Origin: RGIG7450 sp045648785
Lineage (GTDB): Bacteria; Bacillota; Clostridia; RUG12999
Direction: 5' to 3'
Length of the DNA: 30,722 bases
Assembly: GCA_045648785.1 (NCBI GenBank)
Contig: JAZROP010000035.1
Location: 1-30,722 of the forward strand
The translations under genes and the position numbers were made by a program. Under the pieces are notes generated by a model. It did not search any database and was not told the origin of the DNA. It saw only the letters and a program-made list of their open reading frames with translations. Shown in pieces: positions 24,141 to 30,722 of the stretch. Every line of letters starts with the position of its first letter. Within the stretch, counting starts at the first letter, position 1.

Positions 24141-25283
24141 CTAATATTCAAGACAAAATGCAGAAAGCAATTTAGCCCTTTTTGAAATAGATTGTAATTC
24201 TATGTATTCTTTGTTCGTGTGAACATTTCCTCCACTACCGCCAAGTCCGCACAAACTAGGAACACCTGCTGCCTGCGTGTATGCAGAATCAGAACCACCG
24301 CCTGATTCCACCGGTATCAGTTCGCCCAGTTTGTATTTTTGGCTGATGCCTTGCATTTGTTCAAACAAACGTTCAGTATCGGAATTTCTGACCATTGGAA
24401 TTCGCGAACTTATGTCTTTAACCTCAGCGCTCGTTCCTTTAACATAGCATGTTTGAGCAATTTTCTTAATGACATTTTCTGCATGAATCATATCTTGATT
24501 ATTGCAAACTCTGACATCTACAGTAAATGTACATTTATCTGGAACACAATTCGCTACACTTCCACCGTGAATGATGCTGCAGTTATATGTAGCTTTTCCG
24601 AAGGTACTCAATTTTTCAAGTTCAATAATCTTGTTTGCGGCTTCTAAAACAGCACTTGATGAATCAAAATAATCAATTCCAGAATGCCCGCCTTTGCCTG
24701 AAATGGATATTTCTTTACGAAGTATCCCTTTCCTTGAAACAACAACTTCATCCCCTTTTGTTGTTTCGCAATTAAGAGCACTTTTAAATCCATTAACTGA
24801 GTTCTTTATGAAATCTTGTTCTTTTTCTCCGCCTAATATATTTGATATTTCTTCATCAGAAGTTAAAATAAGACGAGTATGCTTTTTATGGTTGATTTCT
24901 TTTAAGACTTCCATCGACAATAGTGCAATTGCAATTCCGCCTTTGCAATCTATTGTTCCGGGACCAATCATTTTATCATTTTCTATTTTTACACATGGAT
25001 ACCCAAACACGCCTTTGTCATGCACGGTATCCATATGCGCAAGAAACACATTTCCCTTTTCGTTGCCTTCGTTGATGTCTATGGTTAGAAAATCCCCACA
25101 TTTTTCAAAGGGTGTTTTTTTAACTGTAAAGCCTTTGGATATAGAAAATGCTTCGATATAGTCAACCATTTTATCAATTTCTTTTTTATCAAAAGCTCTT
25201 GCCTCATATGAACAAATATTTTTAAGAAAGTTTTGATATTCTTCTGATTTCATGTCAATTAAATCAAATAATTTCTTAATCAT
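24141..25283 (-). CDS. M20-family metallopeptidase (carboxypeptidase G2-like)
   Basis: Two-zinc exopeptidase, 380 residues from the ATG at 25283, where AATGGAGG gives the ribosome binding site. A longer in-frame start would reach into the promoter and is rejected. Motifs: LAHMDTVHDKG, GPGTIDCKGGIA, TSDEEISN, GGGSDSAYT and NVHTNKEY. It is a paralogue of the gene at 18191-19342 but clearly diverged and noticeably AT-rich. First gene of the M20-CapA operon, transcribed away from a LysR regulator gene. Cytoplasmic, substrate unknown. Confidence 0.9.
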   Translation of the reverse strand: MIKKLFDLIDMKSEEYQNFLKNICSYEARAFDKKEIDKMVDYIEAFSISKGFTVKKTPFEKCGDFLTIDINEGNEKGNVFLAHMDTVHDKGVFGYPCVKIENDKMIGPGTIDCKGGIAIALLSMEVLKEINHKKHTRLILTSDEEISNILGGEKEQDFIKNSVNGFKSALNCETTKGDEVVVSRKGILRKEISISGKGGHSGIDYFDSSSAVLEAANKIIELEKLSTFGKATYNCSIIHGGSVANCVPDKCTFTVDVRVCNNQDMIHAENVIKKIAQTCYVKGTSAEVKDISSRIPMVRNSDTERLFEQMQGISQKYKLGELIPVESGGGSDSAYTQAAGVPSLCGLGGSGGNVHTNKEYIELQSISKRAKLLSAFCLEY

Positions 25284-25314
25284 AACAGCCTCCATTTTTT
25301 CACTTGTTGTATTT

Positions 25315-25343
25315 ATTATACTTGATTTTTTCATTATTGTAAA
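25315..25343 (-). promoter_or_regulatory. Promoter of the M20-CapA operon
   Basis: TTTACA (25338-25343), 17-base spacer, TATAAT (25315-25320) on the minus strand. The predicted start is near 25308, so the palindrome at 25366-25383 is centred around -66. Confidence 0.82.
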
Positions 25344-25361
25344 TTATAATATCTAATGAGC

Positions 25362-25390
25362 TTGCATTATCTTTAAAGATAATGTATAAT
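25362..25390 (+). promoter_or_regulatory. Promoter of the lysR-type gene, overlapped by the operator
   Basis: TTGCAT (25362-25367), 17-base spacer, TATAAT (25385-25390). The spacer is almost filled by the 18-bp palindrome, which suits autorepression. Confidence 0.82.
25366..25383. promoter_or_regulatory. Perfect 18-bp palindrome, likely LysR-type operator
   Basis: ATTATCTTTAAAGATAAT is its own reverse complement. It sits between divergent promoters, inside the regulator's own promoter and about 66 bases upstream of the M20-CapA start. LysR-type regulators usually bind a recognition site centred near -65 of the target and repress their own gene. Confidence 0.75.
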
Positions 25391-25417
25391 ATAACTATAA
25401 GGCAAGGAGTTGAAGTT

Positions 25418-26266
25418 ATGGAGTTTTTACAGTTGAGATATTTTTACGAAAGTGCCAAAAACCAAAGTTTTTCAAAAACCTCTGAAAAATATAAGGTGCC
25501 ACTTTCTTCTGTTTCGGCATCTATTAAGCGTCTTGAAAAGGAAATAGGAAGTGATTTATTTGACAGACATTCAAATCGTATTGAACTAAACGAAAACGGG
25601 AAAAAACTTCAGAATTCATTATGTATGATATTTGATGAATTAGATAATGTTATTCAAACTATTTCGCCTGAGAACACAAGCAAAAGGGATATCAAAATAT
25701 GTGTACGGGCTTTGAGAAATGAAATAACAGACCATATTATTGAATATGCCAAGCTACATCCGGACAAATCCTTTAAAACAATATTTAATCATTCTGAAGA
25801 TAATTTAGATGATTATGATTTAATTATAGATGATAATCCAAATAAATATTTTGGATACGAAAGTTTTGAATTTTCTAATAAAAGGATATATCTAATGGCT
25901 TCATCGGACAATCCCCTGTGCGAAAAAAAACTTAGACTAAAACAATTATGTAATCAACCATTTATTTCTACAGGTGAAAATAATAATACACATTTAATGT
26001 TATTACGAGCTTGCGAAAACGAAGGTTTTACACCCAGGTTTGTTATTCAGACAAATGATTTATTGTGCTATAACAAATATGTGGAATCGGGAGTAGGTAT
26101 AGGCATCGGCAGAATTGATAACTTTGAACTAATAAATGCTAATGTTAAACTTCTGGATGTTGAAGACTTTGTCGCAAGACAAACAATATATGTTTTTTTC
26201 AAAAATCAAACATCGTCTGACCACATTAAAGAGTTTATTTATTTTTTAAAGACAAAGGCGTTGTGA
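25418..26266 (+). CDS. LysR-family transcriptional regulator
   Basis: A 282-residue LTTR. The N-terminal winged helix-turn-helix (about 1-60) reads MEFLQLRYFYESAKNQSFSK, followed by SVSASIKRLEKEIGSDLF, where the recognition helix lies. The rest is a periplasmic-binding-protein-like effector domain. The ATG at 25418 has AAGGAG upstream, and a longer in-frame start would fall inside the promoter region. It is AT-rich compared with the window. Divergent from M20-CapA with a perfect palindrome between, so it very likely controls that operon in response to a substrate-related ligand. Confidence 0.93.
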   Translation: MEFLQLRYFYESAKNQSFSKTSEKYKVPLSSVSASIKRLEKEIGSDLFDRHSNRIELNENGKKLQNSLCMIFDELDNVIQTISPENTSKRDIKICVRALRNEITDHIIEYAKLHPDKSFKTIFNHSEDNLDDYDLIIDDNPNKYFGYESFEFSNKRIYLMASSDNPLCEKKLRLKQLCNQPFISTGENNNTHLMLLRACENEGFTPRFVIQTNDLLCYNKYVESGVGIGIGRIDNFELINANVKLLDVEDFVARQTIYVFFKNQTSSDHIKEFIYFLKTKAL

Positions 26267-26282
26267 TAAAAACTGTTATAGA

Positions 26283-26423
26283 TAAATTATTGCTTCGCAA
26301 TAGCTAAATAACTCCTTTGGAGTAGCTAAATTAAATTCGATTTTAGCATGCGAAGCACATTTAGCTACCGCAGGCAATTTAGCTGAACTTGTTCAATTTA
26401 GCTCGTGGAACGCGAATTTAGCC
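26283..26423. repeat. Array of short hairpins joined by AATTTAGCT cores
   Basis: Seven copies of a core of about 8 bases lie 18-22 bases apart: two as AGCTAAAT (26302, 26324) and five in the opposite sense as ATTTAGCT or close variants (26340, 26359, 26377, 26396, 26416). Most spacers are a different small palindrome: ATTGC-TTC-GCAAT, ACTCC-TTT-GGAGT, TGC-GAA-GCA, GAAC-TT-GTTC, CGT-GGA-ACG. The sequence between LysR and the terminator is therefore made of mini-hairpins on a constant linker. It is non-coding. Confidence 0.8.
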
Positions 26424-26426
26424 AAA

Positions 26427-26460
26427 AAAAATACAGATTTCTCAAGAAATCTGTATTTTT
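26427..26460. terminator. Bidirectional terminator, lysR/SGNH operon
   Basis: AAAAATACAGATTTCT pairs with AGAAATCTGTATTTTT around a two- to four-base loop, with A/T tracts for both directions. It lies between the hairpin array and the end of the SGNH gene. Confidence 0.9.
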
Positions 26461-26513
26461 TCTGGAATATTCGAACAGTTTATATGACACTTTGTTTGGT
26501 GATATACTCGTTC

Positions 26514-27122
26514 TCACTCGTTTTGCAAATTACAAGCCCGGATTACCTCATCTGCAAGAATGCGGGAGCCTTCTTCTCCGAAATGCACCCAATCCGAGTG
26601 CAGGGAGTTGTCAAACTTTTTTGATATACTGTAAAGGTCGTTTACTTCCACACCAAGCTCGTTCATAATCTCAAGAGCTTTTTTATTGTACTCTTCTATC
26701 TCGTGATTATAACGGATGAAATTAGGATTTGCCCATTCTTCGATAACCGAGGTAGAAAGTGCAAAAATTATTTTTGCGTTTGGGAACAATAATTTTATTC
26801 TTCTATACACTCTTTTTAGCATTTGCCCGTAAACATCAATTGGTGTCAACGGTTCGTCACCAAACAACCGTAATACATCCCACAAGCCGTTGTTCCAGTA
26901 GACAATATCTATTTTTTCAGCCGGAACTTCTTTTGCCCATTTGTGAAGAAAACGCAGTGTAAACTGTGCAAAACGACAGTTTTCATTTGGTGCATAAACA
27001 TTTACAGTTCCCTCAAGTTTTTGTTTAACATAAATCCCGTACCCCGGGCTCAGCTTATTATACTCAGTAATATTGTGTGCACCAAAACGTATAGAATCAC
27101 CAATTAGAAATAGATTTTTCAT
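26514..27122 (-). CDS. SGNH/GDSL-family hydrolase
   Basis: Serine esterase/acyl-hydrolase of 202 residues with no signal peptide. The four SGNH blocks are recognisable: GDSIR with nucleophile S10 (block I), NENCR (46-50), NNGLWD (77-82) replacing GxND, and SDWVHFGEEG with D177 and H180 as catalytic pair (block V). The substrate would be an O-acyl ester; exact target unknown. It is the last gene of the AEC-M20D-SGNH operon, 23 bases after the amidohydrolase, and ends at the bidirectional terminator. Confidence 0.88.
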   Translation of the reverse strand: MKNLFLIGDSIRFGAHNITEYNKLSPGYGIYVKQKLEGTVNVYAPNENCRFAQFTLRFLHKWAKEVPAEKIDIVYWNNGLWDVLRLFGDEPLTPIDVYGQMLKRVYRRIKLLFPNAKIIFALSTSVIEEWANPNFIRYNHEIEEYNKKALEIMNELGVEVNDLYSISKKFDNSLHSDWVHFGEEGSRILADEVIRACNLQNE

Positions 27123-27145
27123 AATTCTTACTTCCCCTTCTATTT

Positions 27146-28339
27146 TTAAATTGTATTTCTTAAATATTTAAGTGCACTTGTCACCATAACATTTATACCG
27201 ACAGGAAAACACGCTTCATCCACGACCAAATGTTCATTATGAGTTGAAAGCACCGGTGTCCCTTCCTTGTGACAACCTGTGCGATAATATACACTTGGGA
27301 CTTTTTCTGAAAAAAATGAGAAATCCTCACCGCCCATCGTCGGTTCACATGGAATATTTGCTTTTTCTTCACCATACAGGTTTGTTACCGTTTCATGTAT
27401 CAGGTCCACCATTTCCGGTGAATTTATAACAGGAGAATAACCTCTTACATAACGAAAAGTATATGTAGCTCCCATAGCTTCCGCAATACCCTTGATAATT
27501 TCTTCCATTCTTTTTTCAACCATATCGCGGACAGCAGTGCTATGGTTACGGCACGTTCCCTCCATTACCATATGATTAGCAAGTACATTGTAGCGCTCGC
27601 CCCCATTGATTTTTCCAATGGTGATAACAGATCTATCCATAGGATTTACATTACGAGCAACTATAGTTTGAAGAGCTGTGACAATCTGAGCGCCTATGGC
27701 AATTGTATCTACACCCATATGAGGTCTGGCCGCGTGACTACCATGACCGTCGAGAGTAATGAAAAATCTGTCAGATGAAGCAGATATCACACCCGCTTTT
27801 GTAGAAATCATACCTGTATCAGAAAGAACATCGATATGCTGTCCAATCATCGCATCTACATGTGGTTTTTCAAGCACACCATCGGCAATCATCTTTTTTG
27901 CACCGCAATCGATAGAATTTTCTTCGGCAGGCTGAAAAATTAACTTTACACATCCGGAAAATGTATCCCGCAACTCATTTAAAACAAGCGCAGTTCCCAG
28001 AAGCATAGCTGTATGACTATCATGGCCGCATGCGTGCATAAGGCCTGGAGTTTGAGAAGCGAATGGCAAATCTGTACATTCTGTAATAGGAAGTGCATCA
28101 ATATCTGCACGAAGTCCTACACATTTACCATCGCCCCGCCCATAAATAACAGCAGTAACTCCATATCCTCCCACATTTTTAACAGGTTCTAACCCCATAT
28201 TTTCGAGTTGTGCTGCAATATATGCAGATGTTTCCCTTTCATGTCCCGAAAGTTCCGGATGTGCATGAAGCCAATGATAGTGTTTTATCACCACATCTTC
28301 ATATTTTTTAATTAGCCTGTCTATACGTTCATTTATCAT
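27146..28339 (-). CDS. M20D-family amidohydrolase
   Basis: N-acyl amino acid or hippurate-type amidohydrolase (M20D; IAA-amino-acid hydrolase/AmaA-like), 397 residues, cytoplasmic. Motifs: LHAHPELSGHE, GLRADIDALPI, MHACGHDSHTAMLLG (metal ligands C104 and H106), FQPAEE (E139, E140) and GGEDFSFFSEKVPSVYYRTG near the C-terminus. It releases an acid and a free amino acid from conjugates. Middle gene of an operon after an AEC transporter, suggesting import of the conjugate or export of a product. Divergent AraC regulator nearby. Confidence 0.94.
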   Translation of the reverse strand: MINERIDRLIKKYEDVVIKHYHWLHAHPELSGHERETSAYIAAQLENMGLEPVKNVGGYGVTAVIYGRGDGKCVGLRADIDALPITECTDLPFASQTPGLMHACGHDSHTAMLLGTALVLNELRDTFSGCVKLIFQPAEENSIDCGAKKMIADGVLEKPHVDAMIGQHIDVLSDTGMISTKAGVISASSDRFFITLDGHGSHAARPHMGVDTIAIGAQIVTALQTIVARNVNPMDRSVITIGKINGGERYNVLANHMVMEGTCRNHSTAVRDMVEKRMEEIIKGIAEAMGATYTFRYVRGYSPVINSPEMVDLIHETVTNLYGEEKANIPCEPTMGGEDFSFFSEKVPSVYYRTGCHKEGTPVLSTHNEHLVVDEACFPVGINVMVTSALKYLRNTI

Positions 28340-28369
28340 TTATATTGCCCTCCTCTTTTTATATCAGTT

Positions 28370-29269
28370 TTATGAAAACAATGCAACGCAAACTGGCACT
28401 GTGATACAAGCAAATAAGCTTGTGATAAGCGTCAGAGAAGCACCTATACCACATTCTTCTCCGACAAGGCGTGGAAATACTATTGTATTTAATCCACAAG
28501 GCATAGCATACATCATTAAAGCAATCAGCACTATATCATCAAAACCAAGCAGTTTTAAAGATGCTGCGATAGTACAGGGAATTATTAAAAGTCTGAAAAA
28601 TGCCACAATATAGTTCTTTTTCTGCTTAATCAGAGCTACAAAATTAAATTCAGATATCACCATACCTGCAAGCAGCATCCCAACAGGTGCCATACATGCT
28701 GCAGATTTATTTACCAGACCATCTAAAACGAAAGGTAATTTTATTCCAGTCAACCCTATAGCTGCACCAATAATGCTGGCAGTAATTGCTGGATTGAGAA
28801 AACGCTTAACAGAAATTTTCGTTTTGGTGAGTATGGCGAAACCAATTGTGTGGGCATATAAAGACATTGGCAAAGTGAAAACCATAGCATTTTGAAGCAT
28901 TAGTTCGCCAAACAAACCGCTAACCAAAGGATATCCGAAAAATCCGTAATTTGATACAGTCAGACTATATTGGTATACCGACTGAAGGTATAATTTTTTT
29001 GTCATCAACTTTGATAGCAGATATCCTACAACAACCATTATTACCATGATTATAGAAGAAACTACAAGTATCTGATATTTTTCTCGGATATAAGCTACAG
29101 TAAAATTAGCGGAAAAAGTGTTGATTATTGTACAAGGTAAAAAAACATATACCTGTAACGTTGAAAGCATCTTCGTGTGTTCACTTCTGACCTTTCCTGT
29201 TTTACAAAGAACAAATCCTACCGATGCAAATAAAATCAGCAATAGTACTTGTTGCATCACAATAACCAT
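28370..29269 (-). CDS. AEC-family transporter
   Basis: Membrane carrier of the auxin-efflux-carrier family, 299 residues and about ten helices. Bacterial members move malate, malonate or other organic acids. The protein begins MVIVMQQVLLLILFASVGF and contains SNYGFFGYPL, the family's broken-helix region, and AMPCGLNTIVFPRLVG in the second half. I place the start at the ATG at 29269 (AAGGGG upstream). The longer in-frame start at 29371 would lie before the predicted transcription start near 29367. First gene of the AEC-M20D-SGNH operon. Confidence 0.9.
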   Translation of the reverse strand: MVIVMQQVLLLILFASVGFVLCKTGKVRSEHTKMLSTLQVYVFLPCTIINTFSANFTVAYIREKYQILVVSSIIMVIMVVVGYLLSKLMTKKLYLQSVYQYSLTVSNYGFFGYPLVSGLFGELMLQNAMVFTLPMSLYAHTIGFAILTKTKISVKRFLNPAITASIIGAAIGLTGIKLPFVLDGLVNKSAACMAPVGMLLAGMVISEFNFVALIKQKKNYIVAFFRLLIIPCTIAASLKLLGFDDIVLIALMMYAMPCGLNTIVFPRLVGEECGIGASLTLITSLFACITVPVCVALFS

Positions 29270-29373
29270 TAACAAGCCCCTTCTTTCTATGACAATAATT
29301 GCCACGGCAATTTCCTTAGTTAGGTTCATCCAAACATTTAAAGCACGAAAGAACTTAACATTTTGTGACATTA

Positions 29374-29402
29374 ATTATACGTCGGAATTAAAAAAATGTA
29401 AA
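29374..29402 (-). promoter_or_regulatory. Promoter of the AEC-M20D-SGNH operon
   Basis: TTTACA (29397-29402), 17-base spacer, TATAAT (29374-29379) on the minus strand. It leaves a leader of about 98 bases before the AEC start. Confidence 0.82.
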
Positions 29403-29436
29403 TGGAATTTTTGCAATGATATGAATTTTTTAAAAC

Positions 29437-29470
29437 CATAGTTGAAAATAACTGCAGACTATGATATTAT
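29437..29470 (+). promoter_or_regulatory. Promoter of araC-type gene with an inverted repeat
   Basis: TTGAAA (29442-29447), 17-base spacer, TATTAT (29465-29470). The inverted repeat CATAGT (29437-29442) and ACTATG (29458-29463) brackets the -35 and spacer and may be a regulator site. Short arms, so it is only suggestive. Confidence 0.65.
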
Positions 29471-29485
29471 AAATACGGTGATTTT

Positions 29486-30229
29486 ATGTTAGAACATATA
29501 GAAAATTTAAAACTTGTCAGTGTTATTAAGGGTGTAACAACTCCCAACAAGGTTCACACGAACTATCCTCACCGACTAATTCTGAGGCTTACCGGAACTA
29601 TACGCTATAATGTAAATGGCGAGACGCTGACACTCACTCCCGGTGATGTAATATTCATTCCCAACAGCCCAACCTATTTTGCTGAACAGATGACAAATGA
29701 AACAGGCACTTATATACTGGTAAATTTTGAAGGCAATCTTCCGGATACTGAACCTCGTCCTTACGCACTTTACAAACAGATAGAACTCCAGCATCTTTTT
29801 ACACACTTATTTCGGTATTGGTCGTTTAGGACACCGGCAAGTTATTGTCGATGCATGGCACTGCTCTATGAACTACTATCACACTTTGCTGAAGCTGATA
29901 AAAACAAGATTACTTATGCTAGCACCTCCCTTGCACCAGCACTGAATTTTCTTGAGAAGCATATTTTTGATCCCGAATTGAAAATTGGTAAGCTTCATAC
30001 CTTGTGCGGAATTTCCGATACATACTTCCGAAAGCTTTTTCTCATCCGTTTCAGCATACCCCCCAAGCAATATGTTATTAAACGCCGCTTATCGCAGGCA
30101 AAGGCAATTTTAGATAGTGGAGAATACAATACTATTGGCGAAATAGCTCTGATGGCAGGGTTTGATGATGCTCTATATTTCAGCAAAGTATTTCGAAACA
30201 AGTATGGTTATCCTCCATCTGCACGATAA
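29486..30229 (+). CDS. AraC-family transcriptional regulator
   Basis: A 247-residue regulator with an N-terminal cupin-like sensing domain (GTIRYNVNGETLTLTPGDVI then FIPNSPTYFAEQ, about 37-69) and a C-terminal double helix-turn-helix (about 150-247) with CGISDTYFRKLFLIRFSIPP and IGEIALMAGFDDALYFSKVF. GGTGAT precedes the ATG. It is divergent from the AEC-M20D-SGNH operon, which is its likely target. Ligand unknown. Confidence 0.93.
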   Translation: MLEHIENLKLVSVIKGVTTPNKVHTNYPHRLILRLTGTIRYNVNGETLTLTPGDVIFIPNSPTYFAEQMTNETGTYILVNFEGNLPDTEPRPYALYKQIELQHLFTHLFRYWSFRTPASYCRCMALLYELLSHFAEADKNKITYASTSLAPALNFLEKHIFDPELKIGKLHTLCGISDTYFRKLFLIRFSIPPKQYVIKRRLSQAKAILDSGEYNTIGEIALMAGFDDALYFSKVFRNKYGYPPSAR

Positions 30230-30377
30230 ATTAACGCAGGAGTTGTTTGACAAAAATTATCTTAAGAAATATTTTTATTTTATTGTCGAAAAATTCTTTT
30301 TTGTATTTCATGTACATAATAGATGCTGTATGTTTTAATGAAATAATTCTGCGACATATGAAAAGGCAAATTTCATT

Positions 30378-30408
30378 AAAAAAAGCATACCAAATGGTAT
30401 GCTTTTTT
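30378..30408 (+). terminator. Terminator downstream of the araC-type gene
   Basis: A run of seven A's plus GCATACC, a four-base loop AAAT, GGTATGC plus a run of T's. It lies about 150 bases after the stop codon; the intervening AT-rich bases hold no supported gene. Confidence 0.88.
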
Positions 30409-30722
30409 GTTTTGGTGTGCCATCAGGGACGCAATAATTCTGTCATTGTCTTGCTTGAGGACCGCTCCGCACTGCTAGTGGTACCCGTCTTCACACCAAA
30501 TTTGCTAAAACAATTATCAATTGTTTTCTTAACGCACGTTGCCCCCTCGGAGTTCAAGTCACTTTGATGTACTACACAAATAAATATCCCCCCGTATAAC
30601 GGGGGGTTTTTCATTTTCGGGCATAGCCCTAATACTACTGGCTACGCACAAGTGCGTTTTTTATTGGCCTGCCAGCCATGCAGTTGCTACTTGCTACCCA
30701 TAAATGGGTCTCGCGGGTCAAA
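30409..30722. other. Hairpin-rich non-coding end of window
   Basis: I find no supported gene here. It holds two more terminator-like hairpins: CCCCCCGT/ACGGGGGG with a T run (30588-30611), and ACGCAC-AA-GTGCGT with a T run (30644-30662). The short palindromes GGGCATAGCCC and ACCCATAAATGGGT are also present. A 63-codon minus-strand frame (30423-30614) has no credible ribosome binding site and contains the terminator, so it is not called. The section may be an intergenic repeat or the edge of another element. Confidence 0.5.

Noticed and set aside
26283..26423. CRISPR array
   Set aside because: The repeated core is only 8-9 bases, it changes orientation within the array, the spacers are 9-14 bases and self-complementary, and there are no cas genes.
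28370..29371. 333-residue version of the AEC transporter
   Set aside because: Its start would precede the predicted transcription start; the 299-residue form has a ribosome binding site and the usual family length.
30247..30567. 106-codon plus-strand frame after the AraC gene
   Set aside because: It reads straight through a strong terminator hairpin and has no recognisable motif.
30423..30614. 63-codon minus-strand frame near the window end
   Set aside because: It begins within a terminator hairpin, has no credible ribosome binding site and no recognised domain; kept only as a remark in the region entry.
30600..30722. tRNA or other structured RNA gene
   Set aside because: Short palindromes are present, but no acceptor/anticodon/T-arm arrangement or TTCGA-type loop could be fitted.

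Overview
The window reads as a chromosomal segment of a low-to-mid G+C Bacillota, most likely class Clostridia. Genes are tightly packed in short operons with strong AGGAGG-type ribosome binding sites, promoters are close to TTGACA-N17-TATAAT, and nearly every transcription unit ends in a clear hairpin with a T tract. The gene complement (Ddh-type diaminopimelate dehydrogenase, PUA-less ProB, the paired TIGR03960/TIGR03936 radical-SAM proteins, ACT+PFL pair, NhaC, AEC and M20 families) fits an anaerobic amino-acid-using clostridium. No genus can be named from the sequence alone. No rRNA, tRNA, CRISPR array, prophage or insertion sequence was seen.

Layout. 1-3.0 kb (minus): ddh followed by a GMP synthase ATP-pyrophosphatase that starts without the usual glutaminase domain, then a short-chain dehydrogenase. 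3.1-5.9 kb: a four-helix membrane protein with a Cys/Asp tail (plus), an ACT-PFL-ybaK operon (minus), and a 31-residue Cys-rich membrane peptide (plus). 5.9-12.1 kb (minus): one long operon mscL - radical SAM pair - proB - proA - dprA. 12.2-16.7 kb: fructose-6-phosphate aldolase-like gene (plus), secreted lipoprotein nuclease (minus), EamA exporter and NhaC antiporter (plus). 16.7-19.7 kb (minus): M20 peptidase and ClC transporter flanked on both sides by decayed genes. 19.8-22.2 kb (minus): Ldh-family malate/lactate dehydrogenase plus malic enzyme, behind a strong promoter and a leader hairpin. 22.2-26.5 kb: a metallo-beta-lactamase-fold relic, then a divergent LysR / M20-CapA locus with a perfect 18-bp palindrome, and an unusual array of mini-hairpins. 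26.5-30.4 kb: an AEC transporter - M20D amidohydrolase - SGNH hydrolase operon divergent from an AraC regulator. The last 0.3 kb is non-coding and rich in hairpins.

Functional themes. Three separate M20 peptidases sit in three operons, each beside a different partner (ClC, CapA, AEC/SGNH), and two of these loci have their own divergent regulator. This suggests uptake and trimming of several kinds of amino-acid conjugates. The malate branch (Ldh + malic enzyme) would feed pyruvate and reducing equivalents. Three clear gene relics and one possible one, all on the minus strand, show that the region is losing genes. The most unusual items are the 26283-26423 hairpin array, the standalone GMP synthase ATPase domain, the G+C mosaic inside the Ldh gene, its leader hairpin, and the LysR palindrome placed where one protein could both repress itself and activate the divergent operon.
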